64,000 nt of DNA from Vavraia culicis subsp. floridensis (Eukaryota > Microsporidia > Pleistophoridae). Shown here piece after piece: positions 11,601 to 21,557 of this stretch. How positions within the stretch are numbered: position 1 is the first letter of the stretch; each line of letters starts with the position of its first letter. Under the pieces are notes generated by a model. That model searched no databases, was not told where the DNA came from, and saw only the letters and a list, made by a program, of their open reading frames with translations. A program made the position numbers and the translations under genes. The DNA lies in assembly GCF_000192795.1 (NCBI RefSeq), contig NW_007360620.1, forward strand, positions 35,902-99,901, in the 5' to 3' direction.

Positions 11601-11694
11601 ATGTGGTAAAAGAGAAATTGGGAAAATGAAAGATAGGGGTGAGTATAGGCAGTTCTTTGGAAAGATGAAGAGAAAGAGACGTATGAGTATTTGA
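8647..11694 (+). CDS. Patatin/NTE-type lysophospholipase
   Basis: Predicted membrane-bound phospholipase B / lysophospholipase of the neuropathy-target-esterase family (fungal NTE1 type), deacylating phosphatidylcholine at the ER. 1015 aa. An N-terminal membrane anchor spans about residues 3-20 and is followed by KKYNTK. Degenerate cyclic-nucleotide-binding-like beta domains follow, one near 40-100 and another near 280-360. The C-terminal patatin domain has the oxyanion loop GGGGARG at about 727, the nucleophile elbow GTSMG with Ser758, and the catalytic Asp in DGG at residue 876, so the Ser-Asp dyad is intact. Between the first beta domain and the rest lies an acidic array with a 7-residue unit like EEEGVDN (8980-9107). 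A second Lys/Glu-rich stretch (about 490-570) separates the regulatory part from the patatin part. The start is supported by the ACCCCT element. Confidence 0.92.
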   Translation: MFYHCIFLLVLTILSYFLYFRKKYNTKTHAHIQKKEYVRLSIEDDNTLFALLCVNRSEPRIVEYKKGELVNVVGVILEGKVCLEIRGRCYGTKSGGEFTIGLDEMIRRIGHNEEEGVDNEEEGVDNEGKKVDNEGEGVDNEGEGVDNEGEEVDVKIGKIKIINGEERVDEKETDELKGRWYNKNRGDDTMQCGRNILKEHKKKLWTKDRSSRNRKKVEQTDHHVTTGVRLIAKTELKVLVSNERFNSYAVFLYLKKIMHLCTKHFKLKRLLMKQDVIARARITKEFTYEESTVRNEFIREGVIWVVHGQVEVRAGNSCIIVRRGVYGMVNHFLRNMQCTLKACGTVTYRRINMDTFSHDDLLAFMRMTYTMRAICACIDWQVHGRCTKKFKDLVFLDCGRVHCNGAYYTKGCLNTHELMEYKTSTVRFVKRSYVLVMKRRMFRNLVKKCYGRRFIKRMGAENERRKVVVVIGREREESLRFFGCLEKEMMVKEGNEADDEYGGNVYDDKDGDRKGEQKTVSANSTIKRRRAVNEEINEKNDEEEKITAEYTENINMENVEESCTASINYLKPFHTDTRCNGQGNTKHTTVCTSLQVRTPKHSSKKNAKRFLAIRHCNFSKMGELRFLELIKDVEIVLIYVENYFSRLMSFLVNYGDLILAVNLENATFDFEVEDVVLYEERSSSGVSMGNGRKGHKIYSPSDKSTFCMKDYERLCRYIRDECVGLVLGGGGARGLAHVGIIEALLEYNVPIDMVGGTSMGAFIAGLYSISMDNFIVFSRVAHFCKRISSRWRVFMDLTLPLCSFFTGHSFNRVLYTIFDKRRIEDTWIQFFCITTNLCTYEEIKHVSGLMWRYIRASMSIATILPPVCDKDALLLDGGYTNNVPVDRMLEQCSRIIAVDVGSVSDNEFTPYGDALSGTYVLLNKMFTSSKYISYNEVQYRLAFLSSAYKQKKIVQDGNVVLITPKIPYRTDDFDKYSEIISVGYECGKREIGKMKDRGEYRQFFGKMKRKRRMSI
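8980..9107 (+). repeat. 21-bp tandem repeat inside NTE-like gene
   Basis: About six copies of a 21-bp unit encoding N-E-G/E-E-G-V-D. The period is a multiple of three, so copy changes keep the frame. Confidence 0.85.
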
Positions 11695-12339
11695 TGATGT
11701 ATGAGGTGTTGAGCGGGAAGGTAGGATGGATGAGATGTTGAGCGGGAAGGTAGGATGGATGAGATGTTGAGTGGGAAGGTAGGATGGATGGGCAAGTAAA
11801 GTTGGCAAGATAAACGGGATGAATAGGATGGGGGTAATAGCAATACGTTGCATGTCACATTGGAGACGATGGCAATACGCTGAGCAATGAAAGAAGGAAA
11901 TATGCTATATTCATGGGGAGTAACGCACTGATCATGGCTAGGGCTGGTTTAATGAGCAAATGCATGCTATTTAAGGATTAAGCATAAAGATAATGCGTTT
12001 ATGGTATGATTAAGCTTATTAGGGGGTGTGCTTGAACAGGAGCATAATTTGGAAACAGTAAGCATTAGTTAAGGAGAATACTACACGTAATGTTTGTGTA
12101 AAAGATAGTAATTTAAGCTAAAAGAATGCCACACGGTAATAATACGGCACGTAATTAAGCTGGTTTGCACGGTACTACGTACTAGGAGTGACACGAAGAG
12201 GGCTCGTGAAGCAAAATAAAAGTAAGAGACATACCACTTATTAGACGTGGTATGCCCTCACATCAAGACTTACACATAAGAAGTACCTTACAATGCATGA
12301 AGCAAAGTATTACTGGTTAAATCACTTTTAACTTCGTAC
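11695..12339. other. Intergenic region with 29-bp repeat
   Basis: Starts with the 29-bp array and is otherwise AT-rich without a believable gene. It separates convergent genes. Confidence 0.5.
11708..11794 (+). repeat. 29-bp tandem repeat, three copies
   Basis: GTTGAGCGGGAAGGTAGGAT-type unit repeated three times with one substitution, beginning 14 bases after the stop of the NTE-like gene. Confidence 0.85.
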
Positions 12340-13290
12340 TCAACTACGCATTAGCGACATCCTGGCTTGGTAAGCAGATCTTTGTGCTGCAGATTCATCC
12401 ACACGGTACTGCAAATGCTTTCTAAACTCATTCACACGTTCAAAAACATTCTTCGCAATATCCACAGGCACGTCACTCCCTGTACCAATGCTTTTATTCA
12501 TGGAGTTGATCTGGTTGATCATATACAAGCTTAACTGTGTAAAGAATTCGATGTCAAGATCATCATCTGAACAGTGATGGGCTGATTCACGAGAGCGCAC
12601 ATCGCAAGCCCAAATTGGTAGTTCAGGAGCGGAGCACTCTCTTCCGTTCGGTAGCGATAGTTTGCTTGGTGATGCACTTTCCGGTTGCACTTCCTCTTCG
12701 TTTTCAAGTATTTGTTCATTACCACTGCGATCGATGCAGCAATTTCCTTGGTCAGCATCATTCCCGTCAACAGTCTCCTCAAATTGAGCATCATTCCCAT
12801 CAACAGACTCCTCAAATTGAGCATCATTCCCATCAACAGACTCCTCAAATTGAGCATCATTCCCATCAACAGTCTCCTCAAATTGAGCATCATTCCCATC
12901 AACAGACTCCTCAAATTGAGCATCATTCCCATCAACAGACTCCTCAACTTGAGCATCATTCTCGCTAACAACACAATCACCACTTACCATCCCCTGCGCA
13001 GCAGCACTATGCTCATTACTTTCCTTTACCGTAGGATGTACCCTACTATCACGCACCTCCTCACCACTTACCGTCCCCTCACTACTCACCCTACCATCAT
13101 CGATAAACTCTCCCGCATCACCATCCACAAATTCTCCCATACGTATCCCACCATTACTCACAGCCACACTCATCACATCTCTGCTACGCATAAACACACA
13201 CGCTGTAATTACCAACGATACTAGCGCACATGCAAACAGCATAAGAAGGAGCGAATATTTGGATGGCATGCAACCTTTGATGTACGGCAT
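12340..13290 (-). CDS. Membrane-anchored acidic repeat protein
   Basis: 316 aa, family not recognised. A hydrophobic segment at about residues 12-33 (LLLMLFACALVSLVITACVF) acts as signal peptide or signal anchor. The rest is an acidic, Ser/Glu/Asp-rich chain. The centre holds six near-identical 11-residue repeats of the form NDAQFEE(S/T)VDG (33-bp DNA unit). The C-terminal 90 residues are less biased, contain Cys and Trp, and end in a helical basic stretch. ATG 13290 is the first Met and has ACCC about ten bases upstream; Met8 (13269) is an alternative. The layout suggests a surface or endomembrane protein with an extended acidic stalk. This is inference from composition only. Confidence 0.75.
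   Translation of the reverse strand: MPYIKGCMPSKYSLLLMLFACALVSLVITACVFMRSRDVMSVAVSNGGIRMGEFVDGDAGEFIDDGRVSSEGTVSGEEVRDSRVHPTVKESNEHSAAAQGMVSGDCVVSENDAQVEESVDGNDAQFEESVDGNDAQFEETVDGNDAQFEESVDGNDAQFEESVDGNDAQFEETVDGNDADQGNCCIDRSGNEQILENEEEVQPESASPSKLSLPNGRECSAPELPIWACDVRSRESAHHCSDDDLDIEFFTQLSLYMINQINSMNKSIGTGSDVPVDIAKNVFERVNEFRKHLQYRVDESAAQRSAYQARMSLMRS
12757..12956 (-). repeat. 33-bp tandem repeat inside coding sequence
   Basis: Six copies of a 33-bp unit, nearly identical at the DNA level, encoding the NDAQFEESVDG array. Confidence 0.9.
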
Positions 13291-15885
13291 TATGAAGGGT
13301 AGCTCAGCTAGAGTTGTTTTACCGATGTGATAGAATAAATGAAATGATAAGAAGAGCGAACGTGTTCTTGGTTGAGAGAGTGATAATGAAATGTTAGGAT
13401 GTAAAATTGTGAGTAGTACTTTTATGGAACTTTCCTTTTATGAAAGTACCTGCCGTACTTATGAACAGTAATTACTTAGTTAGTGTTTAAAAGAGTGTAA
13501 CTCAGAAAAGAATAGCATCTCAAGGAGCGGTACTTCGTGATTGATGCTAGCAAACGGTTAGATATGCTTGTTGAATGGTGCTGTGCACGTTGAGAGTGGT
13601 AGGTAAAGTATTTGAGGCTGTGTATGGTACGTTACCACTGCTGTACGTACTTTTATTTGCTTTTTTGTTCAATTTACTCCTTTTTTCTGATAAGTAAGAT
13701 ATTCTTATCTTTTTTGTGCGTTGACACGTGACAGATGAATTAAATTGATGAGTACGAAGCTGAGAATGAACCGTGGTTGAGCTGTTAAAGTACTTAATTG
13801 CGAATATGTGGTAGAAATGGTTTGTTGAATGAGTGCACACATCGTAAAGTAGGGCATTGTGCAACGGTTGAATGAAACGCATTAATGTACGTATTGGGTT
13901 GAGAGTGGTGTGTAGGACTATTGCTGTGGTGTGGGGGTATTTACTTGGGTAGAGATTGTTGGTACTGTACTACGCGGAAGAAAGAAAATGTAGGTGTTGG
14001 ATTGTTAATATGTTTGTTTAAGACTGGTACTTTTATTTTTATGAATGAAATGAAGAATTGANNNNNNNNNNNNNNNNNNNNNNNNNNNNNNNNNNNNNNN
14101 NNNNNNNNNNNNNNNNNNNNNNNNNNNNNNNNNNNNNNNNNNNNNNNNNNNNNNNNNNNNNNNNNNNNNNNNNNNNNNNNNNNNNNNNNNNNNNNNNNNN
14201 NNNNNNNNNNNNNNNNNNNNNNNNNNNNNNNNNNNNNNNNNNNNNNNNNNNNNNNNNNNNNNNNNNNNNNNNNNNNNNNNNNNNNNNNNNNNNNNNNNNN
14301 NNNNNNNNNNNNNNNNNNNNNNNNNNNNNNNNNNNNNNNNNNNNNNNNNNNNNNNNNNNNNNNNNNNNNNNNNNNNNNNNNNNNNNNNNNNNNNNNNNNN
14401 NNNNNNNNNNNNNNNNNNNNNNNNNNNNNNNNNNNNNNNNNNNNNNNNNNNNNNNNNNNNNNNNNNNNNNNNNNNNNNNNNNNNNNNNNNNNNNNNNNNN
14501 NNNNNNNNNNNNNNNNNNNNNNNNNNNNNNNNNNNNNNNNNNNNNNNNNNNNNNNNNNNNNNNNNNNNNNNNNNNNNNNNNNNNNNNNNNNNNNNNNNNN
14601 NNNNNNNNNNNNNNNNNNNNNNNNNNNNNNNNNNNNNNNNNNNNNNNNNNNNNNNNNNNNNNNNNNNNNNNNNNNNNNNNNNNNNNNNNNNNNNNNNNNN
14701 NNNNNNNNNNNNNNNNNNNNNNNNNNNNNNNNNNNNNNNNNNNNNNNNNNNNNNNNNNNNNNNNNNNNNNNNNNTTCTTTTGTGCACGTTCGGTATAAAA
14801 GCGAGCAATTCACGTTAAAAGCATTTCATTTTAAATATTTGTTGTAAACGGTGGAGTAGCAGTTTTGCCCATTTTTTGGTATAAAATACGTTAAATTGCA
14901 CTGCACATGCTTTATGTTCTTTTTGTACGGTAGGGATTAGGGAAAGGGAAATTGTGGTGAGGAATTGTTTACATCAGGAACTGCGGATTAAACGTGATGA
15001 GGAAGTGAAGCGGTAAATTGCCAGCTCTACCATTCTTTTGCATTTTTTACCGTTCATCTGCGGCACTCCAATCTTTTCTCTCACACGGTCTACCCCATGA
15101 TATTTCTTTGGCACACGCACAGCACCATTTCCGCCTATGAGCCGTGTTCATTGCTGCGAAGCACGTAATCCCTAGGGCGCAATTTTTCCTCCTTGGTTTT
15201 CGCTTCCGGACACGAATAGACCCTCTCCTGTCCCCGCGGTGATCTTTCCGCCGTCATTCCCACTGCTCCACCGGTACCGGTAGAAAGGCTGAACGGCACG
15301 TTCCACAGGTAAAAGGTGTTTTTACCACGGCTGGCAGCAGCCCGTCAGAAAGTTTGTAAAATGTTTGGTGAACACGTGCGTGCTTAACAACTGCCGATAT
15401 GAGTGCCACGGAAAAAAAGGAAAATCGTGATTTGTTCGTGGTACCGTTCTCGTATTTTTGTGCAGGTACGTTTTTACAGACCTGGCAGAAACACCAAGTT
15501 GAACAAAAACGCACCCTTGCAAAATACCGGAGCAACAGCACGCATGCACCGCGATAATTCACCATTTGCTTAGGACCGGTCCGTAGGAGCGCAATGCTGT
15601 TCCCGTTCTGCTAATTTTTGTCTTTCGCCATCAGCACATAACCCACGCATTGCCATGCTACGCATGTTTCCGTGCTAACTCTGCCATCAGGCTCCTTTAA
15701 GCATCACAAAGATCAAAAAACACCGATTTGATATCACAAGCCAAAAAATTAACAAACAATTCACCAAATTAACATCCTTTTTAATTACAAGAACAGATTT
15801 GCTCAGTAAGATCGTTAAACGGACACCCCTTATTCATCGGCAACACATAAAAATACAGAAAACGTACGAAAGCACCGAAACTGCA
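13291..15885. other. Gene-poor region containing an assembly gap
   Basis: Apart from the N run at 14062-14774, no believable gene. A TATAAAAG box lies at 14794-14801, just right of the gap, but no clear frame follows it. Sequence from about 15000 to 15700 is richer in GC than the flanks yet has no frame I trust. ACCCCT at 15827-15832 may belong to the following gene. Confidence 0.5.
14062..14774. other. Assembly gap (713 N)
   Basis: Unbroken run of N. Open frames reported across it are artefacts. Confidence 1.
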
Positions 15886-16494
15886 ATGAAAGACTCAGCT
15901 GCACACAACAAGTCCCCGTTGCTGTCCGTGCTCCTAACCGAGCTGTACTACCTTCTGCTTGCCTTTGTGTTCGTGCCACCCCCGGTCTCCGACAGCAACT
16001 ACAGCGTAGTCCTAGATTTTTTTGTGTTTCCACCGCTGATGGCCCTGCTAACACTCGCAGCATCCCTTGCATTTGTGGACAATGCTGTGCCCGCGCACCT
16101 CCTGTTCGGCATAATACTCGTGCTCTCGTATGTTTTTACGGTCCTGCTGTGCGCTCTTCACACCGTTGTGTTCCGGAACGAAAATGAGTTTACCGATCAC
16201 CTGCATGCACTGAAATTCACGCTTGCGTTCCTGGCGCCGTCTTTCCTGCTGATTGGCGCTGTGCCGCAGGTCAGCGCCATCGTGGCCCTGATCTGTGCGA
16301 TGTGCCAGGCCATCTACGCGTGCAGGGTGTACATAAATAATTTGAGGGCCAGGATTAATATTTTGGGGTGCTGCGTGTATTCCATCTGCTGTGGCGCGTT
16401 CTGCTTGTTCTTCGTGACAGTTCTCGGAAAGGTTGTTTATCCAAGCTATTTTACGGGCCAGCACGTGATAGAAAGCCTTAAAATGGCAGCGTGA
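15886..16494 (+). CDS. Multipass membrane protein, 202 aa
   Basis: Family not securely recognised. First in-frame ATG is 15886; the frame is open upstream but without an ATG. About six hydrophobic segments are visible: roughly residues 14-32, 42-62, 68-90, 105-125, 128-145 and 160-185. Charged loops are short, and one loop between segments three and four reads RNENEFTDHLHA. Small size with about six helices resembles ER enzymes such as the PIG-F/GPI11 family, but I see no diagnostic motif, so that is only a suggestion. ACCCCT about 55 bp upstream is further away than in other genes here, so a longer 5' leader or a different start cannot be excluded. Confidence 0.65.
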   Translation: MKDSAAHNKSPLLSVLLTELYYLLLAFVFVPPPVSDSNYSVVLDFFVFPPLMALLTLAASLAFVDNAVPAHLLFGIILVLSYVFTVLLCALHTVVFRNENEFTDHLHALKFTLAFLAPSFLLIGAVPQVSAIVALICAMCQAIYACRVYINNLRARINILGCCVYSICCGAFCLFFVTVLGKVVYPSYFTGQHVIESLKMAA

Positions 16495-17116
16495 GAGTGA
16501 GCACGGTATCATGCGGATGGATGTAAAGCACTTTTACGGCATGGCGGTCGCATTGTGCCGTATTTTAGATCGGTGCGGCCTGCGAAGCGTTTATTGAACG
16601 GAAACGGAGCGCTGCTGCAATAAAGGATGAAATTTTTGATAGTAAACCGTTCCTTAGCACCGCACTAGCACGGTGATTTATTGCACGAACAAACATTCAA
16701 ATCGTGCCTGATGCAAAATATTTAATTTACCTTAATTTTATGCCTTTCACCATTTTATTTTCTACAGCGAGCACGTAGCTTTGCTGCGGTACGGCATTAC
16801 CGGCAACTGCCTTACTTTACCTCTGGTCTGCCGTGCCTGCACTTGAACCATCTCTTCTCGTTCTTATCTTCTTCTTCACCCCTCTCTTTGTTCCCATATC
16901 TGCCATTCACCTCACCCATTATTTTCTTGTCATTCACCTCACCCATTATTTTCTTGCCATTCACCTCGCTCATCATTTTCTTGTCATTCACCTCGCTCAT
17001 CATTTTCTTGCCATTCACCTCGCTCATCATTTTCTTGCCATTCTCATTACCGCCCTCCTCACCCTTCTCCTCACCCATCTCCTCACCCACATTTCTTTAA
17101 ATCGCCAAAAGCATGC
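16495..17116. other. Intergenic region with 27-bp minisatellite
   Basis: Left half is AT-rich and empty. The right half is the 27-bp array that runs almost to the start of the next gene. Read on the minus strand the array gives an open frame (16812-17090), but this frame has no recognisable domain and matches the variable insert of DPH1. I treat it as repeat DNA. Confidence 0.6.
16870..17090 (-). repeat. 27-bp minisatellite homologous to the DPH1 insert
   Basis: About six copies of a 27-bp unit whose minus-strand translation is NGKKMMSEV. Both edges match DPH1: the GGCAGATATGGGAACAAAGA side matches about 56664-56683, and the GAGATGGGTGA...GAGGGCGGTAATGAGAA side matches about 56320-56349. Exact matches of about 30 nt or more exist at the [17 protein letters not shown] end. 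Confidence 0.85.
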
Positions 17117-17122
17117 ACCCCT

Positions 17123-17602
17123 ATGCACGACTATCTCAAGCAGCTCAACCACGTGTTCACATCACCAACGTTTCCAAACATCCTCGCAGTATTCGAAAAG
17201 GACTCGTTCATCCGCTTCAACATGATTTACATCTCTCCGATAACACTTCCGCACCTCAAGGCCAAGCTTGAGAACCTGGGCATGCTCTCGTGGGAGATAA
17301 CACCGACAGGCATAAATTTCTTCTTTGTTGATTTCCAGCTGCAATTCCGCGGGCACCTAACCGTGCATCGCATGCAGCGCGTCTTCGCCGTTGAGCTGGA
17401 CTTTGAGCCGGTGATAAGCCGCACAGAGAGGAGCAGCATTCTGAACGAGCTGGAGAGCTACCTGAAGGGATGCGATAGCGTGTTCTTCATGAGCTACTTC
17501 ATCAACTCGGACTACGAGATTCTTAGCAACTCGCTGGCCAACTCGGTTTCCTATCTTGGAAGGCGGGTGGTGGAGAAGCGCAAAGAGGGCGAAAAGATGT
17601 AG
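17123..17602 (+). CDS. Hypothetical protein, 159 aa
   Basis: I do not recognise the family. The protein is globular in appearance, with alternating hydrophobic beta-like stretches (residues 30-95) and a helical C-terminal part (105-155) ending in basic RKEGEK. It has no signal peptide or membrane helix. The start ATG at 17123 is preceded immediately by ACCCCT (17117-17122), the housekeeping-type element of this window. That and the balanced composition make it a confident gene without a function. A small subunit of a larger complex would fit, but nothing in the sequence says which. Confidence 0.75.
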   Translation: MHDYLKQLNHVFTSPTFPNILAVFEKDSFIRFNMIYISPITLPHLKAKLENLGMLSWEITPTGINFFFVDFQLQFRGHLTVHRMQRVFAVELDFEPVISRTERSSILNELESYLKGCDSVFFMSYFINSDYEILSNSLANSVSYLGRRVVEKRKEGEKM

Positions 17603-18736
17603 TGGGTGGTATGCGTGTGTTAAAGTGCTATATTTCATCAGCTTTTTTATGTTGTTGGGCGCGTGCGAGCGTGCTTTTCATCTCCAAGCGCTACGTTCTG
17701 AGCACCACCCGATTTTATGGGACAAAACGGTGCAACCGGATTGATTTCTTGGCGGAAAGGGTTGTTTTGGTGGCGCGGGGAGGACAAACGTACTTGTGGT
17801 GTAGAACTGGGTGATATACTTTGCATAAATAATGCTTTTGCATAAATAATGCTTTTGCATAAATAGTGCTTTTGCATAAATAGTGCTTTTGCATAAATAG
17901 TGCTTTTGCATGAATAGTGCTTTTGCATGAATAATCTACTTTGCATGAATAATGAACTAGGCCTGGACACAAGCACGGGTACGTTTTTAATGGATGATCA
18001 GGCTCATCGCCAAGCAGATGAACAAAACACGGTAAAACATGTTTGAGTGCTTTGCACGGATACTTCCGTTTTTAATGGATGATTGCCGTTTTAACGAGTG
18101 AAGGGAACAAATCGCACCTTTGATCTGACATGGCGCGGAATTGCAAGAAAATCTTACGGTTGCTGCACAACGTGCAAAGCAGAAGGAGTGCTGCTGGTGC
18201 GCGCACCTCTTTTCATGCAAAACGTGTTCATTTATTCGAGGTGGCCGTGTAAAAATGGTGAAAAGGTGTGCCAGCAATGAAATTACCGGTAACAATGCGC
18301 AGCCGGACAGCAGAGAAGGACTAAACTGCGGATTGAATCTACAAAAAGTACCTGCCGCGGTTGAAGAGGGTTTGTTGATGTGACACGAACGAACGGTCAT
18401 TTAACACGTACTCACGGTTGAACGGGCCGTGCACCGTTCCGGTATTGAACACGGGAGCGGTGCTGTTCCATGAAAACGTTTGCTTCATCGGTTCGATCAG
18501 CAAACGCTCCGTGTTGGTACGTCTGAACGGCTTAGCTTGCCACCAAATTTAATTCAGCAGCTACTTTTGCGGTGCGGGCACGTCACACCGAATTTGAAAC
18601 ACAAAAATTACAAAACACGTTCGTTGCAGGAGGCACCACAAGCGTGTCCGTTTATCAGAACACGTGCAGGAAGCGGTGTGTTGTGATCGTTGGCTGCCGC
18701 TCATTGCACGGCGTGGCACGTGATAGATTAAAAAAT
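17603..18736. other. Intergenic region with 18-bp array
   Basis: Contains the 18-bp TGCATAAATA array at 17818-17945. Otherwise there are only short frames without start context. No RNA gene seen. Confidence 0.5.
17818..17945 (+). repeat. 18-bp tandem repeat, about seven copies
   Basis: Unit TTTGCATAAATAGTGCTT with few substitutions. It resembles the TGCATAAAAATAAATGG array at 46586-46671 in length and core. Confidence 0.9.
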
Positions 18737-18752
18737 AAATTTTTGTTACCCC
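18737..18752 (+). promoter_or_regulatory. AAATTTTTGTTACCCC element before SAR1
   Basis: Nearly the same string as before eS1 (60244-60257). It ends four bases before the ATG. Confidence 0.6.
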
Positions 18753-18756
18753 TGGA

Positions 18757-19416
18757 ATGGCCACGGTTCAGACATTTTTCGCAAATCTAAAGAATCGTAT
18801 TCTTGAGGTGTACGAGAATACGATAGCAGGCTTTATACGCTCGATATTCAGCAAGCCGTCCAGCATTCTATTCCTTGGCATAGACAATGCCGGAAAGACC
18901 ACTCTCCTGCACAAGCTGAAGGAGGACGTGACGAACACGTACGAGCCGACACACCACCCCATGAACAGCGAGATTGAGATCGGCAACATGAAGGCGAACA
19001 TAATGGACCTGGGCGGGCACACGAGTGCACGGCTTGCATGGCAGGAGTTCTTCTACAACTGCGATGGCATCGTGTTCATAGTGGATGTGAACGACACGAA
19101 GCGGTACTGCTTGGTCCAGGAGGTGTACCAGAGCGTGAGAGAAATACAGGTTGGGAAGAAGAAGCCGCCCATAGCAGTGCTTATGAATAAGATAGACCTG
19201 ATCAAGCACGACTCCAACAGCATTCTGCAGAACCAAGATGTGATGGATCAGATACAGAAGGAGACGGGGATAGAGAATGATGACAGCATGGAGCAGCCGG
19301 TTCTGGTGACGTATGTTAGTCTGCTGAACGAGAGCATCACCGATATGAGCAGCCCTATTTTGCAGTCTTTTCAGTGGTTGGACAAGATGATACATAGAAG
19401 ACCGGAGGAGCTGTAA
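18757..19416 (+). CDS. SAR1: Small GTPase SAR1 (COPII)
   Basis: Starts COPII coat assembly at ER exit sites. All GTPase motifs are present: G1 GIDNAGKT at 41-48, the switch I threonine in TYEPTHHP (Thr65), the switch II DLGGHTSAR at 84-92 with the catalytic-region His88, and NKID at 144-147. The N-terminal 30 residues form the membrane-inserting amphipathic helix typical of SAR1, which has no myristoylation glycine. The TYEPTHHP and GGHTSARLAW strings separate it from ARF proteins. At 219 aa it is slightly longer than usual (about 190-200), mainly at the N-terminus and in an insert around residues 150-185. The start lies directly behind the AAATTTTTGTTACCCC element. Confidence 0.95.
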   Translation: MATVQTFFANLKNRILEVYENTIAGFIRSIFSKPSSILFLGIDNAGKTTLLHKLKEDVTNTYEPTHHPMNSEIEIGNMKANIMDLGGHTSARLAWQEFFYNCDGIVFIVDVNDTKRYCLVQEVYQSVREIQVGKKKPPIAVLMNKIDLIKHDSNSILQNQDVMDQIQKETGIENDDSMEQPVLVTYVSLLNESITDMSSPILQSFQWLDKMIHRRPEEL

Positions 19417-21371
19417 TTAAAGGAAGTGTGCTGTTGGGAAAATGTTTTTAGCTCTTGCCCGGCTCTGCTGGGCAGAAACGTAATTTTGTGTTTGCTCGGA
19501 GGATGCTTTGCATGGGGATGATCGTTTGAACCATGGTGTAGGGCAGGTTAAATTTGTTTATGGTTTGTGGGGCGCACCTCAGAAGTATGGACGATTTGAC
19601 CTGCTCATCGATTATGGCGAGCACCTCAGAAGTATGGACGATTTGACCGGCTCATCGAACGGGATGGGGACATTTCAAATTTTGTGCTGCCCAGAACACG
19701 ACGTGCAGACGGGACGTGTGAGTAGAAGAGCGTAATCTGTTGTTGGCATGAGGTTTGCATCTTCGCAGCAGCGCTGTGAAGAGCGTTTCAGTTCCATGCG
19801 CGTTTTAGTAAATTTTGGCGCAAATTAACCGTCAAATCCTCTTTGCAAAGCATCAGCCGCTTATTTTGTTGGCGAGTTCTGCTGTCACCAGCTGTTGATC
19901 GCAGTGCTAATGTCCGGTTCCTTCGGCGGTTGAGCCGGGCAAGGAACTGCCGCCACGAATTGTTCTGATCCCCGCTCACAACAGCTTTGGATGTAAAACG
20001 GATGGAAACGCGGTCATATCACGGATCGTTCATGGCTGTAAACTTCGTTATAATCTTTTTGTGGTCGTTCTCAGCAGCGATTAAAGCGCCATGAGCAGCA
20101 GTTAAGTGTTGTTGCAGTCCATCGCATTCTACACGCAGAACGGAGAGCGCTCAATTCTTGCCTTAAACAGTAAATTTGGTTGCGTGTGAGCAGCTTGTAA
20201 TCATGAAAATCGAAGAAAACCTTTAATTAACGTATTGCACCAAGAAAAACGAATAATCACTCATCGAGTGTACGCACAATTGGCGGAGCATCGCTTCAAC
20301 CGCAAGAACTGCGCTTTCTTTCGGTTCGTGTGTCTTTGATTTTCATCCAGCACAAGAAGGAGAATCACGGCACTGAGATCAGCTGATGTGCTTTTCTGCA
20401 AGCGGTTTATTTAGAAGCACGCTCTTCAGCAAATGCTGCTGGAAGACGCGCAGTTCCCCACAACGGTTTGAACCGTGCCGATCAACTTTTGTTGGGCACA
20501 GGCACCGTTCTACATTCACAGAACAATCAGCAATTTCTTTTCATCCACCGCTCCTCTGCCAGGAAACGATTACCGCTGCAACAGTCAGCACCGTTCTTGC
20601 CCGACCATCTGTCAGAAAGGACGAGCGGACCATGCGAGTAAATGACCGGGTAAATGGCGCTTTTGTGGGAAGCTATGAATCGGACCGTGCAAGTTTGAAC
20701 TGAGGAGCGGTATGTTTTGCTTAGACGTGGAAATAACTTGGTTGAATGCACACCTCCTGTTCATGGACAACAGCTCTTTAGAGCACGTAGCCGGCAAACA
20801 GCACAGCAATTCATTCCAAAAATAAATTTTGTCTTAATTATCTGCTAGCCGAGCAATAAACGGTTATGTGATGGATTTAAAAATTAATTGAGCTCTGCAA
20901 ATTTGTGCTGTACGGCACAACGTGGAATGGGAGTTAAGCGGTACTTACGTGCGAATTTGGTGCGTGTTGAGGAGAAAAACACCACATTCTTTCGCAAATG
21001 ATGTTGATATAATAATTTGGAGAGTTACTGCGCACGAGATTTGTGATGGCACCAAACACAAGCTGTTTTGAAAAGGTTATTAGGGCAGGTGGCGTGAGAG
21101 GCACTAAAATGGCACCACGGATCAAAGCAGAAATATTTCTGTAGCAAATTACAGAGCACAAAAAAACGAGCGGAATTTAGGGCGCATCTCAACCGTTGAA
21201 CAGAACCACACTGCGGTTTTGAACCGCTTTACGTGCATTATCACGTGTACCGATCATCAAACAGCGCCATATCTGCTATCGGTTCATCTCCTAACGACAC
21301 GTCATTCTCATACGCAATCAACACATACGGTTTCATCAAAATGCACAAAAGCGACCAAAAGAATACGCGCA
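19417..21371. other. Gene-poor region
   Basis: About 2 kb without a believable gene. It holds a 40-bp direct duplication at 19574-19660. Several frames of 60-105 codons start from TTG or lack any upstream signal. Confidence 0.5.
19574..19660 (+). repeat. Direct duplication, period 47 bp
   Basis: GCACCTCAGAAGTATGGACG and the following 20 bases occur twice with one substitution. Confidence 0.85.
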
Positions 21372-21557
21372 ATGCTGTTCACGCGATTAATCACGCACGT
21401 TCTGCTCGTGAGTGCTGTCTCCAAGAAGGCAGACAGGCTAGAGTTGATTCAAATGGCCATACAACACGAAAAGGAGTCGCTGAGGGATGAGGACAACATG
21501 ATGGCCGAGCATCTGAGACGCGAGGGGTACTTGGTGAAGCCGCCTGCGAACAAGTGA
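21372..21557 (+). CDS. Small predicted secreted protein, 61 aa
   Basis: First in-frame ATG at 21372. The N-terminus MLFTRLITHVLLVSAVSKKA reads as a classic signal peptide with a cleavage site after about residue 16. The mature part is short and highly charged (ERK-rich, helix-like) and has no Cys. No relatives recognised. It lies alone in a gene-poor stretch. Open only 62 codons, so chance is possible, but the signal peptide at the exact N-terminus supports it. Confidence 0.5.
   Translation: MLFTRLITHVLLVSAVSKKADRLELIQMAIQHEKESLRDEDNMMAEHLRREGYLVKPPANK

Noticed and set aside
10776..11858. 360-codon minus-strand frame opposite the NTE-like gene
   Set aside because: It lies antisense to the conserved patatin domain and into the 29-bp repeat. 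It is a shadow of codon bias.
13941..14813. Long frames across the N run
   Set aside because: They exist only because N is translated as X.
16906..17045. CRISPR array
   Set aside because: The tandem units are contiguous without spacers, and the organism is eukaryotic. The same holds for all arrays in the window.
16812..17090. 92-codon minus frame MGEEMGEEKGEEGGNENG...
   Set aside because: It is the translation of the 27-bp minisatellite with the DPH1 insert edges. There is no start signal and no domain, so it is kept as a repeat.
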